Source: Candidatus Fimimorpha excrementavium (GTDB lineage Bacteria > Bacillota > Clostridia > Lachnospirales > Lachnospiraceae). Taken from it: a DNA stretch of 43,783 bases. The first letter of the stretch is position 1. Each line of letters starts with the position of its first letter. Under the pieces are notes generated by a model. It saw only the letters and a list, made by a program, of their open reading frames with translations. It was not told where the DNA came from and ran no database searches. A program made the translations under genes and the position numbers. The DNA is taken from the NCBI GenBank assembly GCA_018710785.1, contig DVJD01000054.1, positions 1-43,783 of the forward strand, written 5' to 3'. This document shows positions 1 to 9,426 of the stretch, piece after piece.

Positions 1-103
1 CGCAGAAAAATCTTAGTACCGCTACGTTTTTCACGGAGCGAGAGCGCCCCGACAGGGAAAAGGTTCGCTCTCTCCGACCGTCCGGATTCCCATTTTGTTC
101 ACA
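1..103. repeat. Right arm of long palindromic repeat, copy E (cut by window edge)
   Basis: This is the right half of the dispersed palindromic element whose complete form lies at 32539-32741. It carries the inner-stem stretch with GTACCGCTACG near 18-28, the CGCCCC junction, the outer-arm GGTTCGCTCTCTCCGACC and the end block running into TTTTGTTCACA. The left arm would lie before base 1. Its end block matches the copy at 19563-19665 more closely than the others. Confidence 0.85.
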
Positions 104-114
104 ATTTATTTACT

Positions 115-154
115 CATGCGTTTGTCCTGAAACCAGAATCAGGACAAACGCATG
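115..154. terminator. Perfect 16-bp hairpin downstream of the alpha-mannosidase
   Basis: CATGCGTTTGTCCTGA (115-130) pairs perfectly with 139-154 around an 8-nt loop. It sits about 60 bp past the stop of the minus-strand mannosidase gene. It lacks a clear U-tract on either strand, so it may be a transcript-end stem-loop rather than a classical intrinsic terminator. Confidence 0.5.
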
Positions 155-216
155 AATGCCGGAACATTCCCCTCATTTCATGTAACAGTAAGGAAATATC
201 CCGGCACCTCTGTCCA

Positions 217-3200
217 TTACTTGCTGCAAACCCTCACCGTCTTAATCTCAAACGGCTTAAAGTGCAGCACCAGCTCGTTTCCTTCCATCGCTGCTGTTTC
301 TTCTTCCTCTTCCATCATGCTGCAAAGGAAAGCGGACTCCGCCGGGATTCCAAGGCGGACTCTGGCGGTCGTATCGGCGTGTTTGCTTTCATACAGACGG
401 AGGATGAAATCGCCGCTGCCATCCTCTGCCAGCTTAACCGTATCCAGGATCACATTGTCCCGGTCGATGCCAAAGGCGGATCTGGTTTCACAGGCTCCCT
501 CTGCCATCTGCATGGGCACGTTCAGCTCATACCCCCTCTGTACCACAGGGCTTTCCAAGAAGCTGCCTTCCCATGCCATAAATCCGTAGACAAAATGGTG
601 CACCCGGTTATCGGCCCGCATTTCCGGCGAAGCCGATGCACGAAGCAGGGTCAGCTGGATGGCATTTTTATCCATGCTCACACCGTATTTGCAGTCATTG
701 AGCACAGCGGCTCCGTGGGATTCATCGGCCAGAGCGGTATATCTGTGGTTGCAGACTTCATAGCGGTCTTTGTCATACTGGCGGGAGCGGTGAACCGGCC
801 GCTTCATATAACCGAACTGGATCTCATTGATTCCCTCCAGCGTCTCCACATCCACCGGAAATTCCACCTTCAGCAGACGGTGCAGTTCCTTCCAATCCAC
901 TGTGGTATCGAAGACCAGCGTATCCGATGCGGCATCCAGGCGAATGATCTGGGAAAACGAGGACTGGCTGATGGTTCTGGTGACGTTCAGCTCCGCGCGC
1001 AGGCCGCCGTCCTTCACCACTTCCACCCGGGCGTTTTGCTCCAGTTCCACCGGAAATTCACGGTAATTGGAATCCACATCCCAGGCATCATAGCGGCGCG
1101 GAATGTCCTTGTACAGAGCCAGATGGTTCATAGTTCCGGATGCAAACTCCCGGTCGCCTTTTCTGAAGGATACCACTTCTCCCATGGAGTTGATGACTGC
1201 CCGGACGATTCCATTGTCCAGAATCCATGTGCCGTCTTCTTCCCGGACGGATACCGGCGCAGCTGTCGATGCGCCCGATGCGCCCTCTTTCGCGGTCTCC
1301 GGTTTGGAAGGCACGATGGAAACCATACCGCAGGAAGGCACATTCACAAGGGCCAGCACCCCTTCCTCCGTCTTCTGCGTGCAGATGGGTTCTCCGTTTT
1401 CATAGGATGCTCCGTCCTCAAAATCCTCCGGCAGACGGATCACACCGGTTCTGTCCCAGGACAGAGACTGGAATACAGTCACGGCCTTCTCTTCCTTTCC
1501 AAAAGCCAGGACATCCATGGCGTTCTTTAAGCATTCCGTTCCCGCAGCCTGCACTTTTTTGTGCTCCCGGACAGCGTCCTCATATACCCTCGCAATGCTG
1601 GAGCCCGGCAGAATATCATGGAACTGATGGAGCAACACGTTCTTCCATGCCTCCTCCAGCTCTTCCTTCGGATACTGCATGCCCGCTTCCCTGGCCAGAC
1701 TGCACCACAGCTCTGCCTCTCGAAGCAGCAGCTCATTCTTTCTGTTGTAATACTTCACCGCTGCCTGGGAGGTGTACACACCGCGGTGGGCGGAGAAATA
1801 CAATTCACCGCAGTATTCCTGGGTCGGACCTCCCTTGGCTTCCATATCATGGAAAAATTCCATGGGACCTGCCATCTTCACCTTCGGCATGCCTTCCAGA
1901 TCTTTTTCCCGTTCCAGATATTCGATGTGGTCACGGCTCGGACCTCCGCCTCCGTCTCCATATCCGAACGGGAACAAAAAGGCGTCCAGATCTCTCTTCT
2001 GTACCCGTTTTTTCCAAACGGTCTGCACCGTCTCCGGCGTCGTGTCATAGGTATAGCTGGTGGGCAAAAACGAGGTAATGCTGCTGCCGTCCATGCCTTT
2101 CCATGTGAAGTAATGGTACGGGAACTGCTCGCCCTCATTGTAGGACCAGAAAATTTTCTGGGTCACCAGATACTTCACGCCGCTCTTCTTCAGAATCTGT
2201 GGCAGTACGGCGGAATAGCCGAAGGTATCCGGCAGCCACAAAAGCTCACTGTCCACACCAAATTCTTCCTTAAAATAGCGCTTTCCGTAAAGAACCTGAC
2301 GCACCAGGGCTTCTCCGCCCGCCATGTTCGTATCCGGTTCCACCCACATGGCGCCGTCAGCCAGCCAGCGGCCTTTCTTTACCGCCTCTTTGACCCGCTC
2401 AAATAGTTCCGGATAATATTTTCTGCACATTTCATAGCTGGCGGGCTGGCTCTGCAAGAAATAATAATCCGGATATTCTTCCAGATGGCGAAGCTGCGCC
2501 GCAAAGGTACGGGATGTCTTGCGGTAGGTCTCCGTCATGGGCCACAGCCACGCCAGATCCAGATGGGCATTTCCCACCGCATAAAAAACCGGCGCCGTGG
2601 AACCATTGACCGCCTGAAGCACAGGCTTTAACATGGCTCTGGCTTTTTTATAATCCGCGATCCGTCCCTCTTTTTCCTGTTCAAACTCCACAATCCGTGT
2701 AAACTCCTCCAGCGCGTCAGCGATTTTTGACGCGCGCAGGCTGTCCTCATCCAGAACTCCCAGCAGATTGGAAAGTATCTCCACATCCATAAACAGCTGA
2801 TAGGCATCTTCATTCCAAATCCCGTAGGTACAGGAGCCGATCACCGTCCGTCTTCCCTCTTCCTTGGGATCCTGGAAGCTGCCCGGAAGCACCGGCCCGG
2901 TCGCCTCCCCGTATCCGGGAACGACAGGAAAATAGCCGCCCGCGCACACCTCTGCCGCGATTTGGAACCGCTCTCCTGCCCTGGCCTCATAAGTCAGCGT
3001 ATTGTCCTCCACAAAGTGATAGGGTTCCTTCACCCAGGGTGCCCGCCTCGTTCCAAAGGATGTGCCGTTCACAAACAGCGTCGCCTCTCCGCCGGGATTC
3101 AGCCACATAACCACCCGTTTTCCTTCCGCCTCTTTCGGAATCACCACATCTCCCATGAGCCAGCAGTAATTCCAGGAAGTGCCCCACTCGGTTCCCTCCG

Positions 3201-3363
3201 GCATGGGCGCCAGAGGAAGGGCTTCGGCCTCTTTCTGCGTCAGCTGTTGGTCCGTGCAGGCTCCTTTCCACTGGATATGCCCCAGCGATTCATAAAAATC
3301 CGCTTTCAGCGTCCGCTTCCAATGGGCCAGCCTGTCCCTCCATTCCACTTGTATAATCCCCAT
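217..3363 (-). CDS. Alpha-mannosidase, glycoside hydrolase family 38
   Basis: This gene encodes a cytoplasmic GH38 alpha-mannosidase that releases mannose from alpha-mannosides by a retaining, zinc-dependent mechanism. The predicted protein is 1048 aa with no signal peptide. An N-terminal beta domain (to about residue 255) precedes the catalytic domain. The zinc site begins at the His-Leu-Asp of NAHLDLAWLWP (about 267-269), the nucleophile is the Asp in LWLPDTFGYS (about 379), and a further zinc-site motif is HQFHDILPGSS (about 579-589). The C-terminal beta-sandwich domains follow. I place the start at the ATG at 3363 because GGAGG lies 5 nt before it; the ATG four codons upstream overlaps that ribosome binding site. 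No sugar transporter is adjacent in this window. The family assignment is firm; the exact linkage preference is not readable from sequence. Confidence 0.93.
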   Translation of the reverse strand: MGIIQVEWRDRLAHWKRTLKADFYESLGHIQWKGACTDQQLTQKEAEALPLAPMPEGTEWGTSWNYCWLMGDVVIPKEAEGKRVVMWLNPGGEATLFVNGTSFGTRRAPWVKEPYHFVEDNTLTYEARAGERFQIAAEVCAGGYFPVVPGYGEATGPVLPGSFQDPKEEGRRTVIGSCTYGIWNEDAYQLFMDVEILSNLLGVLDEDSLRASKIADALEEFTRIVEFEQEKEGRIADYKKARAMLKPVLQAVNGSTAPVFYAVGNAHLDLAWLWPMTETYRKTSRTFAAQLRHLEEYPDYYFLQSQPASYEMCRKYYPELFERVKEAVKKGRWLADGAMWVEPDTNMAGGEALVRQVLYGKRYFKEEFGVDSELLWLPDTFGYSAVLPQILKKSGVKYLVTQKIFWSYNEGEQFPYHYFTWKGMDGSSITSFLPTSYTYDTTPETVQTVWKKRVQKRDLDAFLFPFGYGDGGGGPSRDHIEYLEREKDLEGMPKVKMAGPMEFFHDMEAKGGPTQEYCGELYFSAHRGVYTSQAAVKYYNRKNELLLREAELWCSLAREAGMQYPKEELEEAWKNVLLHQFHDILPGSSIARVYEDAVREHKKVQAAGTECLKNAMDVLAFGKEEKAVTVFQSLSWDRTGVIRLPEDFEDGASYENGEPICTQKTEEGVLALVNVPSCGMVSIVPSKPETAKEGASGASTAAPVSVREEDGTWILDNGIVRAVINSMGEVVSFRKGDREFASGTMNHLALYKDIPRRYDAWDVDSNYREFPVELEQNARVEVVKDGGLRAELNVTRTISQSSFSQIIRLDAASDTLVFDTTVDWKELHRLLKVEFPVDVETLEGINEIQFGYMKRPVHRSRQYDKDRYEVCNHRYTALADESHGAAVLNDCKYGVSMDKNAIQLTLLRASASPEMRADNRVHHFVYGFMAWEGSFLESPVVQRGYELNVPMQMAEGACETRSAFGIDRDNVILDTVKLAEDGSGDFILRLYESKHADTTARVRLGIPAESAFLCSMMEEEEETAAMEGNELVLHFKPFEIKTVRVCSK

Positions 3364-3533
3364 AGTTTCCTCCATTTCCAGCGCCTGCCGCCAAGCGCCT
3401 TCTCTTATTTTTCACGCAGGAGCCGGACAAGCTTCCTGCGTGAATGTTGTACTTCCCATACGACAAAGCAACGAACCAGAGAGCCCCATCGGTTCCTCTG
3501 GCGACCTCCGTGGATACCGGCGGTCTTGCGGAT

Positions 3534-3542
3534 AGTATAGCA
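3534..3542 (-). promoter_or_regulatory. Extended -10 promoter for the alpha-mannosidase
   Basis: On the minus strand the sequence reads TGC-TATACT, an extended -10. No good -35 is present 16-18 nt upstream. It would give a leader of roughly 165 nt including the hairpin at 3411-3444. Confidence 0.45.
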
Positions 3543-3802
3543 TATTTTTATCCCGTTGAATATGGAGTATCTTTTCAATTCTTTATAATATTTTGGCAAC
3601 CGTATTTTGGGATCGTTTTCTGTCCGCCAAGTATCATCCCCTTTTCTGGACGCACAAAGGATACGATAGAGCAGCGCGTGAAAAATCTCCAAGCAATCGT
3701 GTTCGCATTTAATAAAAAAGTATCCGTCTTCTAATCTTCGGGAACTTCTGCTGATCAGTAAACGGTTTCATTCTGTATACCTTACAAAAAGCAATTGAGG
3801 GG

Positions 3803-3830
3803 TTGTAGCCAGCGGCATTTATGTTATAAT
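3803..3830 (+). promoter_or_regulatory. Promoter of the methyltransferase gene
   Basis: TTGTAG (3803-3808), a 16-nt spacer and a perfect TATAAT (3825-3830) lie 35 bp before the ATG, which has a GGGAGGGA ribosome binding site. Confidence 0.65.
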
Positions 3831-3865
3831 CAACCATATAAACCGCAGATGGGAGGGATCTTGTC

Positions 3866-4615
3866 ATGAAAGATTACAGAGAAATCAATTCAGAAGTCAT
3901 TGATTCATGGTGTGAAGAAGGCTGGATTTGGGGACAACCGGTTTCCCATGAGATTTACGAAAAAGCTTTGAACGGTGTATGGGGCGTATATCTGACCCCC
4001 ACCAAATTGGTTCCCCATGAATGGTTCGGAGATTTGAAAGGAAAGAAACTCTTGGGACTGGCCAGCGGAGGAGGACAGCAGATTCCCATATTTTCTGCGC
4101 TGGGCGCCCGCTGTACGGTTCTGGATTATTCGGCCAGACAGTGTGAAAGCGAACGAATGGTTGCAAAACGGGAAGGGTATGATGTGACGGTTGTACAGGC
4201 AGATATGACAAAGCGGCTGCCTTTTGATGACGAATCCTTTGATCTCATTTTTCATCCGGTATCCAATTGTTATGTGGAGGAGGTTCTGCCCATCTTCCGG
4301 GAATGCTACCGTATTCTGAAAAAAGGCGGCATCTTTCTCGGCGGGTATGATATCGGAATCAATTATCTTTTTGACAGCAAGGAAGAAACACTGGTTCATT
4401 CCCTGCCGTATAATCCATTGAAGGATAAAAAACTCTACGAAGATTCCATGGAAAGGAACGATGGAATCCAGTTTTCGCATACGGTGGAAGAACAGATCGG
4501 AGGCCAGCTTAAAGCTGGTTTTCAATTGACCCATCTCTATGAAGATACAAACGGCGAGGGGAATCTGCATAACCACAATGTTCCCTGCTTTATCGCCACA
4601 CGCGCGGTAAAATAA
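3866..4615 (+). CDS. Class I SAM-dependent methyltransferase
   Basis: The 249-aa protein has a Rossmann-type methyltransferase fold. Motif I is GLASGGGQQ (about residues 64-72), followed by the acidic strand TVLDYS, the VVQADMTKRLPF motif with its adenine-contacting Asp, and LIFHPVSNCYVEE and ILKKGGIFLGG after it. This is the layout of the UbiE/Methyltransf_11 group. The acceptor is unknown; such stand-alone genes are variously annotated as small-molecule methyltransferases and nothing around it tells which. It is a single-gene unit with its own promoter, and its 3' end is shared with spoVG through a bidirectional terminator. Confidence 0.85.
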   Translation: MKDYREINSEVIDSWCEEGWIWGQPVSHEIYEKALNGVWGVYLTPTKLVPHEWFGDLKGKKLLGLASGGGQQIPIFSALGARCTVLDYSARQCESERMVAKREGYDVTVVQADMTKRLPFDDESFDLIFHPVSNCYVEEVLPIFRECYRILKKGGIFLGGYDIGINYLFDSKEETLVHSLPYNPLKDKKLYEDSMERNDGIQFSHTVEEQIGGQLKAGFQLTHLYEDTNGEGNLHNHNVPCFIATRAVK

Positions 4616-4652
4616 CCGTTCTATCCTGCCGCTTCCCATCAGCGTTTTCCAA

Positions 4653-4696
4653 AAAAGGCATCCAAAATGGATTTCCTACCACTTTAGATGCCTTTT
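4653..4696. terminator. Bidirectional intrinsic terminator
   Basis: AAAAGGCATC (4653-4662) pairs with GATGCCTTTT (4687-4696). There are A/T runs on both outer sides, so it can end both the plus-strand methyltransferase and the minus-strand glgC-glgD-spoVG transcripts. Confidence 0.85.
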
Positions 4697-4728
4697 ATTT
4701 TTGAAGTTTTAAAACCGCTTTTCCCGAC

Positions 4729-5007
4729 TCAGACTTCTGCTTCCTCTGTCTCCATGGCAGCCGCTTCATAGCGCTCCAGGATGATTCTCTGAATCATATC
4801 CCTCGTCTCCGTATTAATCGGATGTGCGATGTCGCGGTACTCTCCGTCTGCTGCCTTTCTGCTCGGCATGGCGATGAAAATCCCCTTCTCTCCTTCGATT
4901 ACTTTAATATCATGTACGACGAATTCATTATCAATCGTAATGGATACGATTGCTTTCATCTTCCCTTCTTTTGCTACCTTCCTTACCCTCACGTCAGTAA
5001 TCTGCAT
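4729..5007 (-). CDS. spoVG: Septation/sporulation regulator SpoVG
   Basis: The 92-aa protein matches the SpoVG family over its whole length: [11 protein letters not shown] at the N-terminus, then [20 protein letters not shown], the FIAMPSRK strand and [11 protein letters not shown]. SpoVG is a small nucleic-acid-binding protein that affects septation, sporulation and capsule or virulence gene expression in Firmicutes. The start is chosen at 5007 because AAGGGAGGTC lies just upstream; an upstream in-frame ATG at 5070 would overlap glgD. It is 34 bp downstream of glgD, so it is probably cotranscribed with the glycogen genes. The extreme C-terminus is Glu-rich. Confidence 0.95.
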   Translation of the reverse strand: MQITDVRVRKVAKEGKMKAIVSITIDNEFVVHDIKVIEGEKGIFIAMPSRKAADGEYRDIAHPINTETRDMIQRIILERYEAAAMETEEAEV

Positions 5008-5041
5008 AGCCAATGACCTCCCTTGTATAGTCTCCTGCCAT

Positions 5042-6163
5042 TTACAGGACATAGCGATCGTTCTTTTCAATTACGATCTTGATTTCACCCGGTTCCCCCA
5101 CATACGTCGTATTCGCCCGGATGGTGTCTCTGCTCTCTACGATACAATTTTCAATTCTGGTGTTATCTCCAATGTATACGTCGTTTAAAATGATCGAGTT
5201 CTTAATGTAGCAATTATTGCCCACATAAGCTTTCTTGAAAATAACCGAATCTTCCACCGTACCATTGATAATACAGCCGCTGGCTACAAGACTGTTCTTA
5301 ACCGCTGCGCCTGGATTATATTTTGCCGGAGGCAGGTCATCGATTTTGGAATAAATTTCATCTCCCTCACGGAAGAAATAATCCCTCACTTCTCTCTTCA
5401 GGAAATCCATGTTGGTCTTAAAATAAGATTCCACGGACGCGATATTATTCCAATACGTATCAATCTTATACGCATAAATTCTCTTCAGGTTCTTATAGCG
5501 GATCAGGATATCGTTTACAAAATCGTAGCGATCTTCCTGTGCGCAACGTTCAATCAGTTCAATTAAAAATCTTCTTCTGATAATATAGATACCGCAGGAT
5601 ACCGTATGGGAGGACTCGATCATCGGTTTTTCTTCAAAATCAATCACTCTTCCTTCGTCATTGATCTTTACCTGGCCGAACCGCCCCATATTTTCTTCAT
5701 GATTCATCTTCTTGCACACAATCGTGATATCTGCGCGCTTTTCAATATGATATTCCAATACCTTGTTGTAATCCAGCTTGTACACGCCGTCTCCAGACGC
5801 GATCACCACATAGGGCTCGTGGCTTTCCTTCAGAAAATGAAGATTCTGATACAGGGAATCTGCCGTTCCTCTGTACCAATTGCTGTTATTCGGGGTAATC
5901 GTAGGAGTCAGAACATAAAGTCCGCCCTGCTTTCTTCCGAAATCCCACCATTTGGATGAACTCAGATGTTCATTCAGAGACTTGGTATTGTACTGGGTTA
6001 AAACAGCTACTCTCTGAATATGGGAATTGGACATATTACTCAGAGCAAAGTCTATCGCCCGGTATGTACCGGCAATCGGCATCGCTGAAACCGCCCTCTT
6101 ATTGGACAGTTCGCGCATCCTCTTGTTGTTTCCGCCTGCTAAAATAATACCTATTGCTCTCAT
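5042..6163 (-). CDS. glgD: Glucose-1-phosphate adenylyltransferase-like subunit GlgD
   Basis: This is the second, GlgD-type ADP-glucose pyrophosphorylase subunit (373 aa) found in Firmicutes alongside GlgC. The nucleotidyltransferase domain shows [13 protein letters not shown] at the N-terminus, [26 protein letters not shown] and the [13 protein letters not shown] metal-site strand. A left-handed beta-helix C-terminus follows ([17 protein letters not shown] and similar hexapeptide repeats). In characterised Firmicutes GlgD is a poor catalyst that modulates GlgC. The start codon overlaps the glgC stop by one base (TAATG) with a strong GGGAGGTGA site, which indicates translational coupling and a heteromeric enzyme. 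Confidence 0.93.
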   Translation of the reverse strand: MRAIGIILAGGNNKRMRELSNKRAVSAMPIAGTYRAIDFALSNMSNSHIQRVAVLTQYNTKSLNEHLSSSKWWDFGRKQGGLYVLTPTITPNNSNWYRGTADSLYQNLHFLKESHEPYVVIASGDGVYKLDYNKVLEYHIEKRADITIVCKKMNHEENMGRFGQVKINDEGRVIDFEEKPMIESSHTVSCGIYIIRRRFLIELIERCAQEDRYDFVNDILIRYKNLKRIYAYKIDTYWNNIASVESYFKTNMDFLKREVRDYFFREGDEIYSKIDDLPPAKYNPGAAVKNSLVASGCIINGTVEDSVIFKKAYVGNNCYIKNSIILNDVYIGDNTRIENCIVESRDTIRANTTYVGEPGEIKIVIEKNDRYVL

Positions 6164-7434
6164 TATGCCTCACCTCCCTTAATGATGTAACCGCCGCTCG
6201 CCAATTCTTTGTCCGGATAATCTGCCGTTTCCGTGACACCGGATATCGCCGTATTCTTTCCGATCCTGACTCCGGATGGAATCACCGAATTTTCACCGAT
6301 GGTCACCAGATCAAATGCATACACCTTTTTATTGTACTTGCTCTCTGCGTACTCGCCGACGCCCAGCTCACAATGATCGCCGATCACAGTATCTTCTGCA
6401 ATGATCGCTTTCGTGATCTTGGTGTCCTTGCCGACTTTCACATTTCCCATCAGGATGGAATCCTTTATGACGGCACCGTCCTCTATGATGACGCCGGGTC
6501 CGATGACCGAATTGTACAAGGCGCCATAGATCTCCGCGCCTTCGCCGATGATGCATCGCTCCACCGTCGCATCGGATGCAATATACTGGGGCGGCATGGA
6601 ATCGGATTTCGTATAAATCTTCCAATATTCTTCATATAAATTGAAGACCGGAACGATATCGATCAGTTCCATATTGGCTTCCCAATAGGAACCAAGTGTT
6701 CCCACATCTTTCCAATAGCCGGTGTATTCATAGCAGAAAATACGGTCACCTTTTTCATGGCAGTACGGAATGATATGCATACCAAAGTCACAGTTGGCAA
6801 TATTGGCATTTTTAATCAAAGCCTCGCGAAGCACAGACCATGTGAAAATATAAATTCCCATGGAAGCCAGATTGCTTCTGGGATGCGCCGGTTTTTCCTC
6901 AAAGTCCGTGATCCTTCCGGTATCATCGGTGATCAGGATACCAAAACGGCTGGCCTCCTCAATGGGCACCGGCATAGCCGCCATCGTCACGTCCGCATTG
7001 TTGGATTTGTGATAATCCAGCATGACTTCATAATCCATCTTATAAATGTGATCACCGCCAAGAATCAGCACATAATCCGGATTATAACTGTCAATGTAAT
7101 TGATATTCTGATAGATTGCATTGGCCGTACCTGTATACCAGTCACTGTTTCCGCTTCTCTCATAGGGAGAAAGAATCGTGACGCCGCCTCTGTTACGGTC
7201 AAGATCCCACGGAATACCGATTCCGATATGTGTGTTCAGCCGAAGCGGCTGATACTGTGTTAAAACGCCTACCGTGTCTACGCCAGAATTGATACAGTTA
7301 CTTAATGGAAAATCTATAATGCGGTATTTCCCGCCAAATGCAACTGCTGGCTTAGCTACTTTTGATGTCAATACGCCGAGACGGCTTCCCTGTCCACCAG
7401 CTAATAACATCGCAATCATTTCTTTCTTAATCAC
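6163..7434 (-). CDS. glgC: Glucose-1-phosphate adenylyltransferase GlgC
   Basis: GlgC makes ADP-glucose and PPi from ATP and glucose-1-phosphate, the committed step of bacterial glycogen synthesis. It has the glycine-rich [14 protein letters not shown] loop followed by [15 protein letters not shown], the [12 protein letters not shown] segment, [18 protein letters not shown] and a beta-helix C-terminal domain. I place the start at GTG 7434: AGGGGTGA (7439-7446) lies upstream, and the promoter predicts a transcript start near 7461, which leaves the in-frame ATG at 7455 without room for a ribosome binding site. That gives 423 aa. It heads the glgC-glgD-spoVG unit. No glgA or glgB is present in the window. 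Confidence 0.94.
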   Translation of the reverse strand: MIKKEMIAMLLAGGQGSRLGVLTSKVAKPAVAFGGKYRIIDFPLSNCINSGVDTVGVLTQYQPLRLNTHIGIGIPWDLDRNRGGVTILSPYERSGNSDWYTGTANAIYQNINYIDSYNPDYVLILGGDHIYKMDYEVMLDYHKSNNADVTMAAMPVPIEEASRFGILITDDTGRITDFEEKPAHPRSNLASMGIYIFTWSVLREALIKNANIANCDFGMHIIPYCHEKGDRIFCYEYTGYWKDVGTLGSYWEANMELIDIVPVFNLYEEYWKIYTKSDSMPPQYIASDATVERCIIGEGAEIYGALYNSVIGPGVIIEDGAVIKDSILMGNVKVGKDTKITKAIIAEDTVIGDHCELGVGEYAESKYNKKVYAFDLVTIGENSVIPSGVRIGKNTAISGVTETADYPDKELASGGYIIKGGEA

Positions 7435-7467
7435 GTAATCACCCCTGTCTCTCATAATGTTAGAGAT

Positions 7468-7496
7468 ATTATAACATATTTTTTATAAAATGTGAA
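7468..7496 (-). promoter_or_regulatory. Promoter of the glgC-glgD-spoVG operon
   Basis: On the minus strand TTCACA (7491-7496), a 17-nt spacer and perfect TATAAT (7468-7473). It fixes a short leader and supports the GTG start of glgC. Confidence 0.8.
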
Positions 7497-7671
7497 TGTT
7501 TTGCATAATTTATTTTAAAATTTATTTACTTTTTCCAACATTTTTCATGAATTTTTGTTTGTTTTTTTCCCTTTTTGAAATATTCTGCTTTGAGAATCAA
7601 AATTTCTTTATTTTTTCTTAATACCAATGCATGGATTCTTGCGTCTGCCGTGCCGTCCACAAAGAATACCT

Positions 7672-7700
7672 TTTACAATTGAATCATTATGCGTTATAAT
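7672..7700 (+). promoter_or_regulatory. Promoter of murC
   Basis: TTTACA (7672-7677), 17-nt spacer, TATAAT (7695-7700). The ATG follows at 7766 after an AAGGGGA ribosome binding site. Confidence 0.8.
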
Positions 7701-7765
7701 AAAAGCGAGCAAAAACGGCTTTTCCAAAGCAAAAACAGATAAAAAAATAAAGGGGACTGTAACTT

Positions 7766-9163
7766 ATGTATCAAATAAACTTTAATCAGCCTTGTAATAT
7801 TTATTTCATTGGAATCGGCGGGATCAGCATGAGCGGCCTCGCGGAAATTCTGCTTCAGGAAGGATTCTCCGTATCCGGATCAGACGCCAAAGAGTCGCCC
7901 CTCACCAGGCATCTGGCAGCCAAGGGCGCCAAAATTTACTGCGGCCAGAAGTATGAGCACATCACAGACGACTTGGACGCCGTCGTCTATACCGCAGCCA
8001 TCCATCCGGACAATCCGGAATATCAGGCTGCCTCTGATAAGCAGATTCCTCTGCTGTCACGGGCCGAACTGCTGGGCCAGATGATGGCCAATTATCGTGT
8101 CTCCATCGGTATCGCGGGTACCCACGGCAAGACGACCACCACTTCCATGGTCACTCAGATTCTCCTTGAGACCGAGCTGGATCCCACCATCTCGGTAGGA
8201 GGAATCATGCCCGCCATCGGCGGCAATATCCGGGTCGGCGCTTCCGATGTCTTTGTCACGGAAGCCTGTGAGTATACCAACAGTTTCCTGTCGTTCTGTC
8301 CCAATATGGAGATCATATTGAATATTGAAGCAGACCACCTGGATTTCTTTAAAGATATTGAAGACATCCGCCATTCCTTCCGCCTTTACATGGAAAAGCT
8401 GGACGAAAACGGCACACTGATTATCAATGGGGATATCCGGGATGTGGATGCGCTCACAAGCGGACTTCTCTGCCGCGTCATTAAAGTCGGAACCTCCTCC
8501 GAAACCAATGACTACAGCCCGGCTGCCATACAGTTTGACGATCTGGCCTGCGCCTCGTTTTCTCTGGTTCATACGAAAGAAGACCATACGACAGAAATCC
8601 TCGGCTCCGTATCGCTGGCGGTTCCCGGCATCCATAATGTATCCAACGCCCTGGCGGCCATCGCCCTGTGTCTGCAGCTGCAGATTCCTCTGGACACCAT
8701 CTGCCGCGGTCTTTCCAAATTCAAGGGGACCAATCGGCGATTTGAGAAAAAAGGCGAGATCGGCGGAGTGACCATCATCGACGATTATGCCCACCATCCG
8801 CAGGAGATTACAGCCACCCTGAAAGCGGCCCAAAATTATCCCCACCGTAAAATATGGTGTGTCTTCCAGCCCCATACCTATTCCCGCACCAAGGCATTGA
8901 TGGATGATTTTGTGACGGCGCTCTCCCTTGCCGATGAAGTCGTTCTGGCAGACATCTATCCGGCCAGGGAAACGGACACGTTGGGAATCAGTTCCGCTGA
9001 TCTGGAAGAAAAACTGGTGAAGAACGGACGCAGCTGTCATTATTTTTCCACATTCGATGAAATTGAAAATTTTTTACTGGAAAATTGTATCAACGGTGAC
9101 CTGTTGATAACTATGGGCGCCGGAGACATTGTAAAAGTTGGAGAATCCCTGCTTGGCAGATAG
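7766..9163 (+). CDS. murC: UDP-N-acetylmuramate--L-alanine ligase
   Basis: MurC adds L-alanine to UDP-N-acetylmuramic acid using ATP, the first step in building the peptidoglycan stem peptide in the cytoplasm. The 465-aa length is typical. The N-terminal Rossmann domain has FIGIGGISMSG (about 14-24). The Mur-ligase ATP loop is GIAGTHGKTTTTS (about 115-127), followed by the EACEY and NIEADHLD segments of the central domain. The C-terminal domain has the FQPHTYSRTKAL motif. It has its own promoter. In this neighbourhood it precedes replication-initiation genes, separated from them by a DnaA-box-rich gap. Confidence 0.96.
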   Translation: MYQINFNQPCNIYFIGIGGISMSGLAEILLQEGFSVSGSDAKESPLTRHLAAKGAKIYCGQKYEHITDDLDAVVYTAAIHPDNPEYQAASDKQIPLLSRAELLGQMMANYRVSIGIAGTHGKTTTTSMVTQILLETELDPTISVGGIMPAIGGNIRVGASDVFVTEACEYTNSFLSFCPNMEIILNIEADHLDFFKDIEDIRHSFRLYMEKLDENGTLIINGDIRDVDALTSGLLCRVIKVGTSSETNDYSPAAIQFDDLACASFSLVHTKEDHTTEILGSVSLAVPGIHNVSNALAAIALCLQLQIPLDTICRGLSKFKGTNRRFEKKGEIGGVTIIDDYAHHPQEITATLKAAQNYPHRKIWCVFQPHTYSRTKALMDDFVTALSLADEVVLADIYPARETDTLGISSADLEEKLVKNGRSCHYFSTFDEIENFLLENCINGDLLITMGAGDIVKVGESLLGR

Positions 9164-9181
9164 TTATCCACATTATCCACA
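9164..9181 (+). promoter_or_regulatory. Two abutting consensus DnaA boxes
   Basis: TTATCCACA occurs at 9164-9172 and again at 9173-9181 with no gap, both perfect matches to the TTATNCACA consensus and in the same orientation. The first begins at the last base of the murC coding region plus one. Confidence 0.8.
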
Positions 9182-9219
9182 TAATTATCAACGATTTCTG
9201 CGCGGATAATTATGTGGAT
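9175..9219 (+). terminator. 15-bp perfect hairpin after murC, overlapping a DnaA box
   Basis: ATCCACATAATTATC (9175-9189) is perfectly complementary to 9205-9219, with a 15-nt loop, followed by TTTCTTATG. It may end murC transcription, although the stem is AT-rich. The left arm includes most of the second DnaA box. Confidence 0.55.
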
Positions 9220-9332
9220 TTCTTATGTAAAACTATATTTTGTACTTAATCCCTGTAGAAAACTTAACTATCCTTTATTTTTTTGGCATTCCACAGCATA
9301 ATTCGACACCGTCTATGAATTCATCCACCGAC

Positions 9333-9350
9333 TTATCCACATTTTCCACA
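9333..9350 (+). promoter_or_regulatory. Second abutting pair of DnaA-type boxes
   Basis: TTATCCACA (9333-9341, consensus) is directly followed by TTTTCCACA (9342-9350, one mismatch). The same 9-bp head-to-tail phase as at 9164-9181. It lies about 190 bp before the dnaD start codon. Confidence 0.7.
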
Positions 9351-9397
9351 ATTTCCCCAGCCTCCTTCTTCCCCATGGTTCCTGTTTCCGACGGCTA

Positions 9398-9426
9398 TTT
9401 TCATTTGCCACAAATTGTGTTATACT
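9398..9426 (+). promoter_or_regulatory. Possible dnaD promoter
   Basis: TTTTCA (9398-9403), a 17-nt spacer and TATACT (9421-9426). The -35 is weak. It is placed just downstream of the second pair of DnaA boxes, so DnaA bound there could influence it. Confidence 0.45.

Larger units (their letters stand above)
3364..3865. other. Divergent intergenic region with mannosidase leader
   Basis: About 500 bp between divergent genes. On the mannosidase side it has a long leader with an 11-bp inverted repeat (TTCACGCAGGA at 3411-3421 and its complement at 3434-3444) and a minus-strand extended -10 (3534-3542). On the other side is the methyltransferase promoter (3803-3830). The hairpin is followed by A residues on the coding strand, so it is not a terminator for that transcript. 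I see no convincing gene. Confidence 0.5.
7435..7765. other. AT-rich divergent intergenic region glgC / murC
   Basis: Very AT-rich with T-runs around 7540-7620. It contains the two divergent promoters listed separately. No other structure was recognised. Confidence 0.6.
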
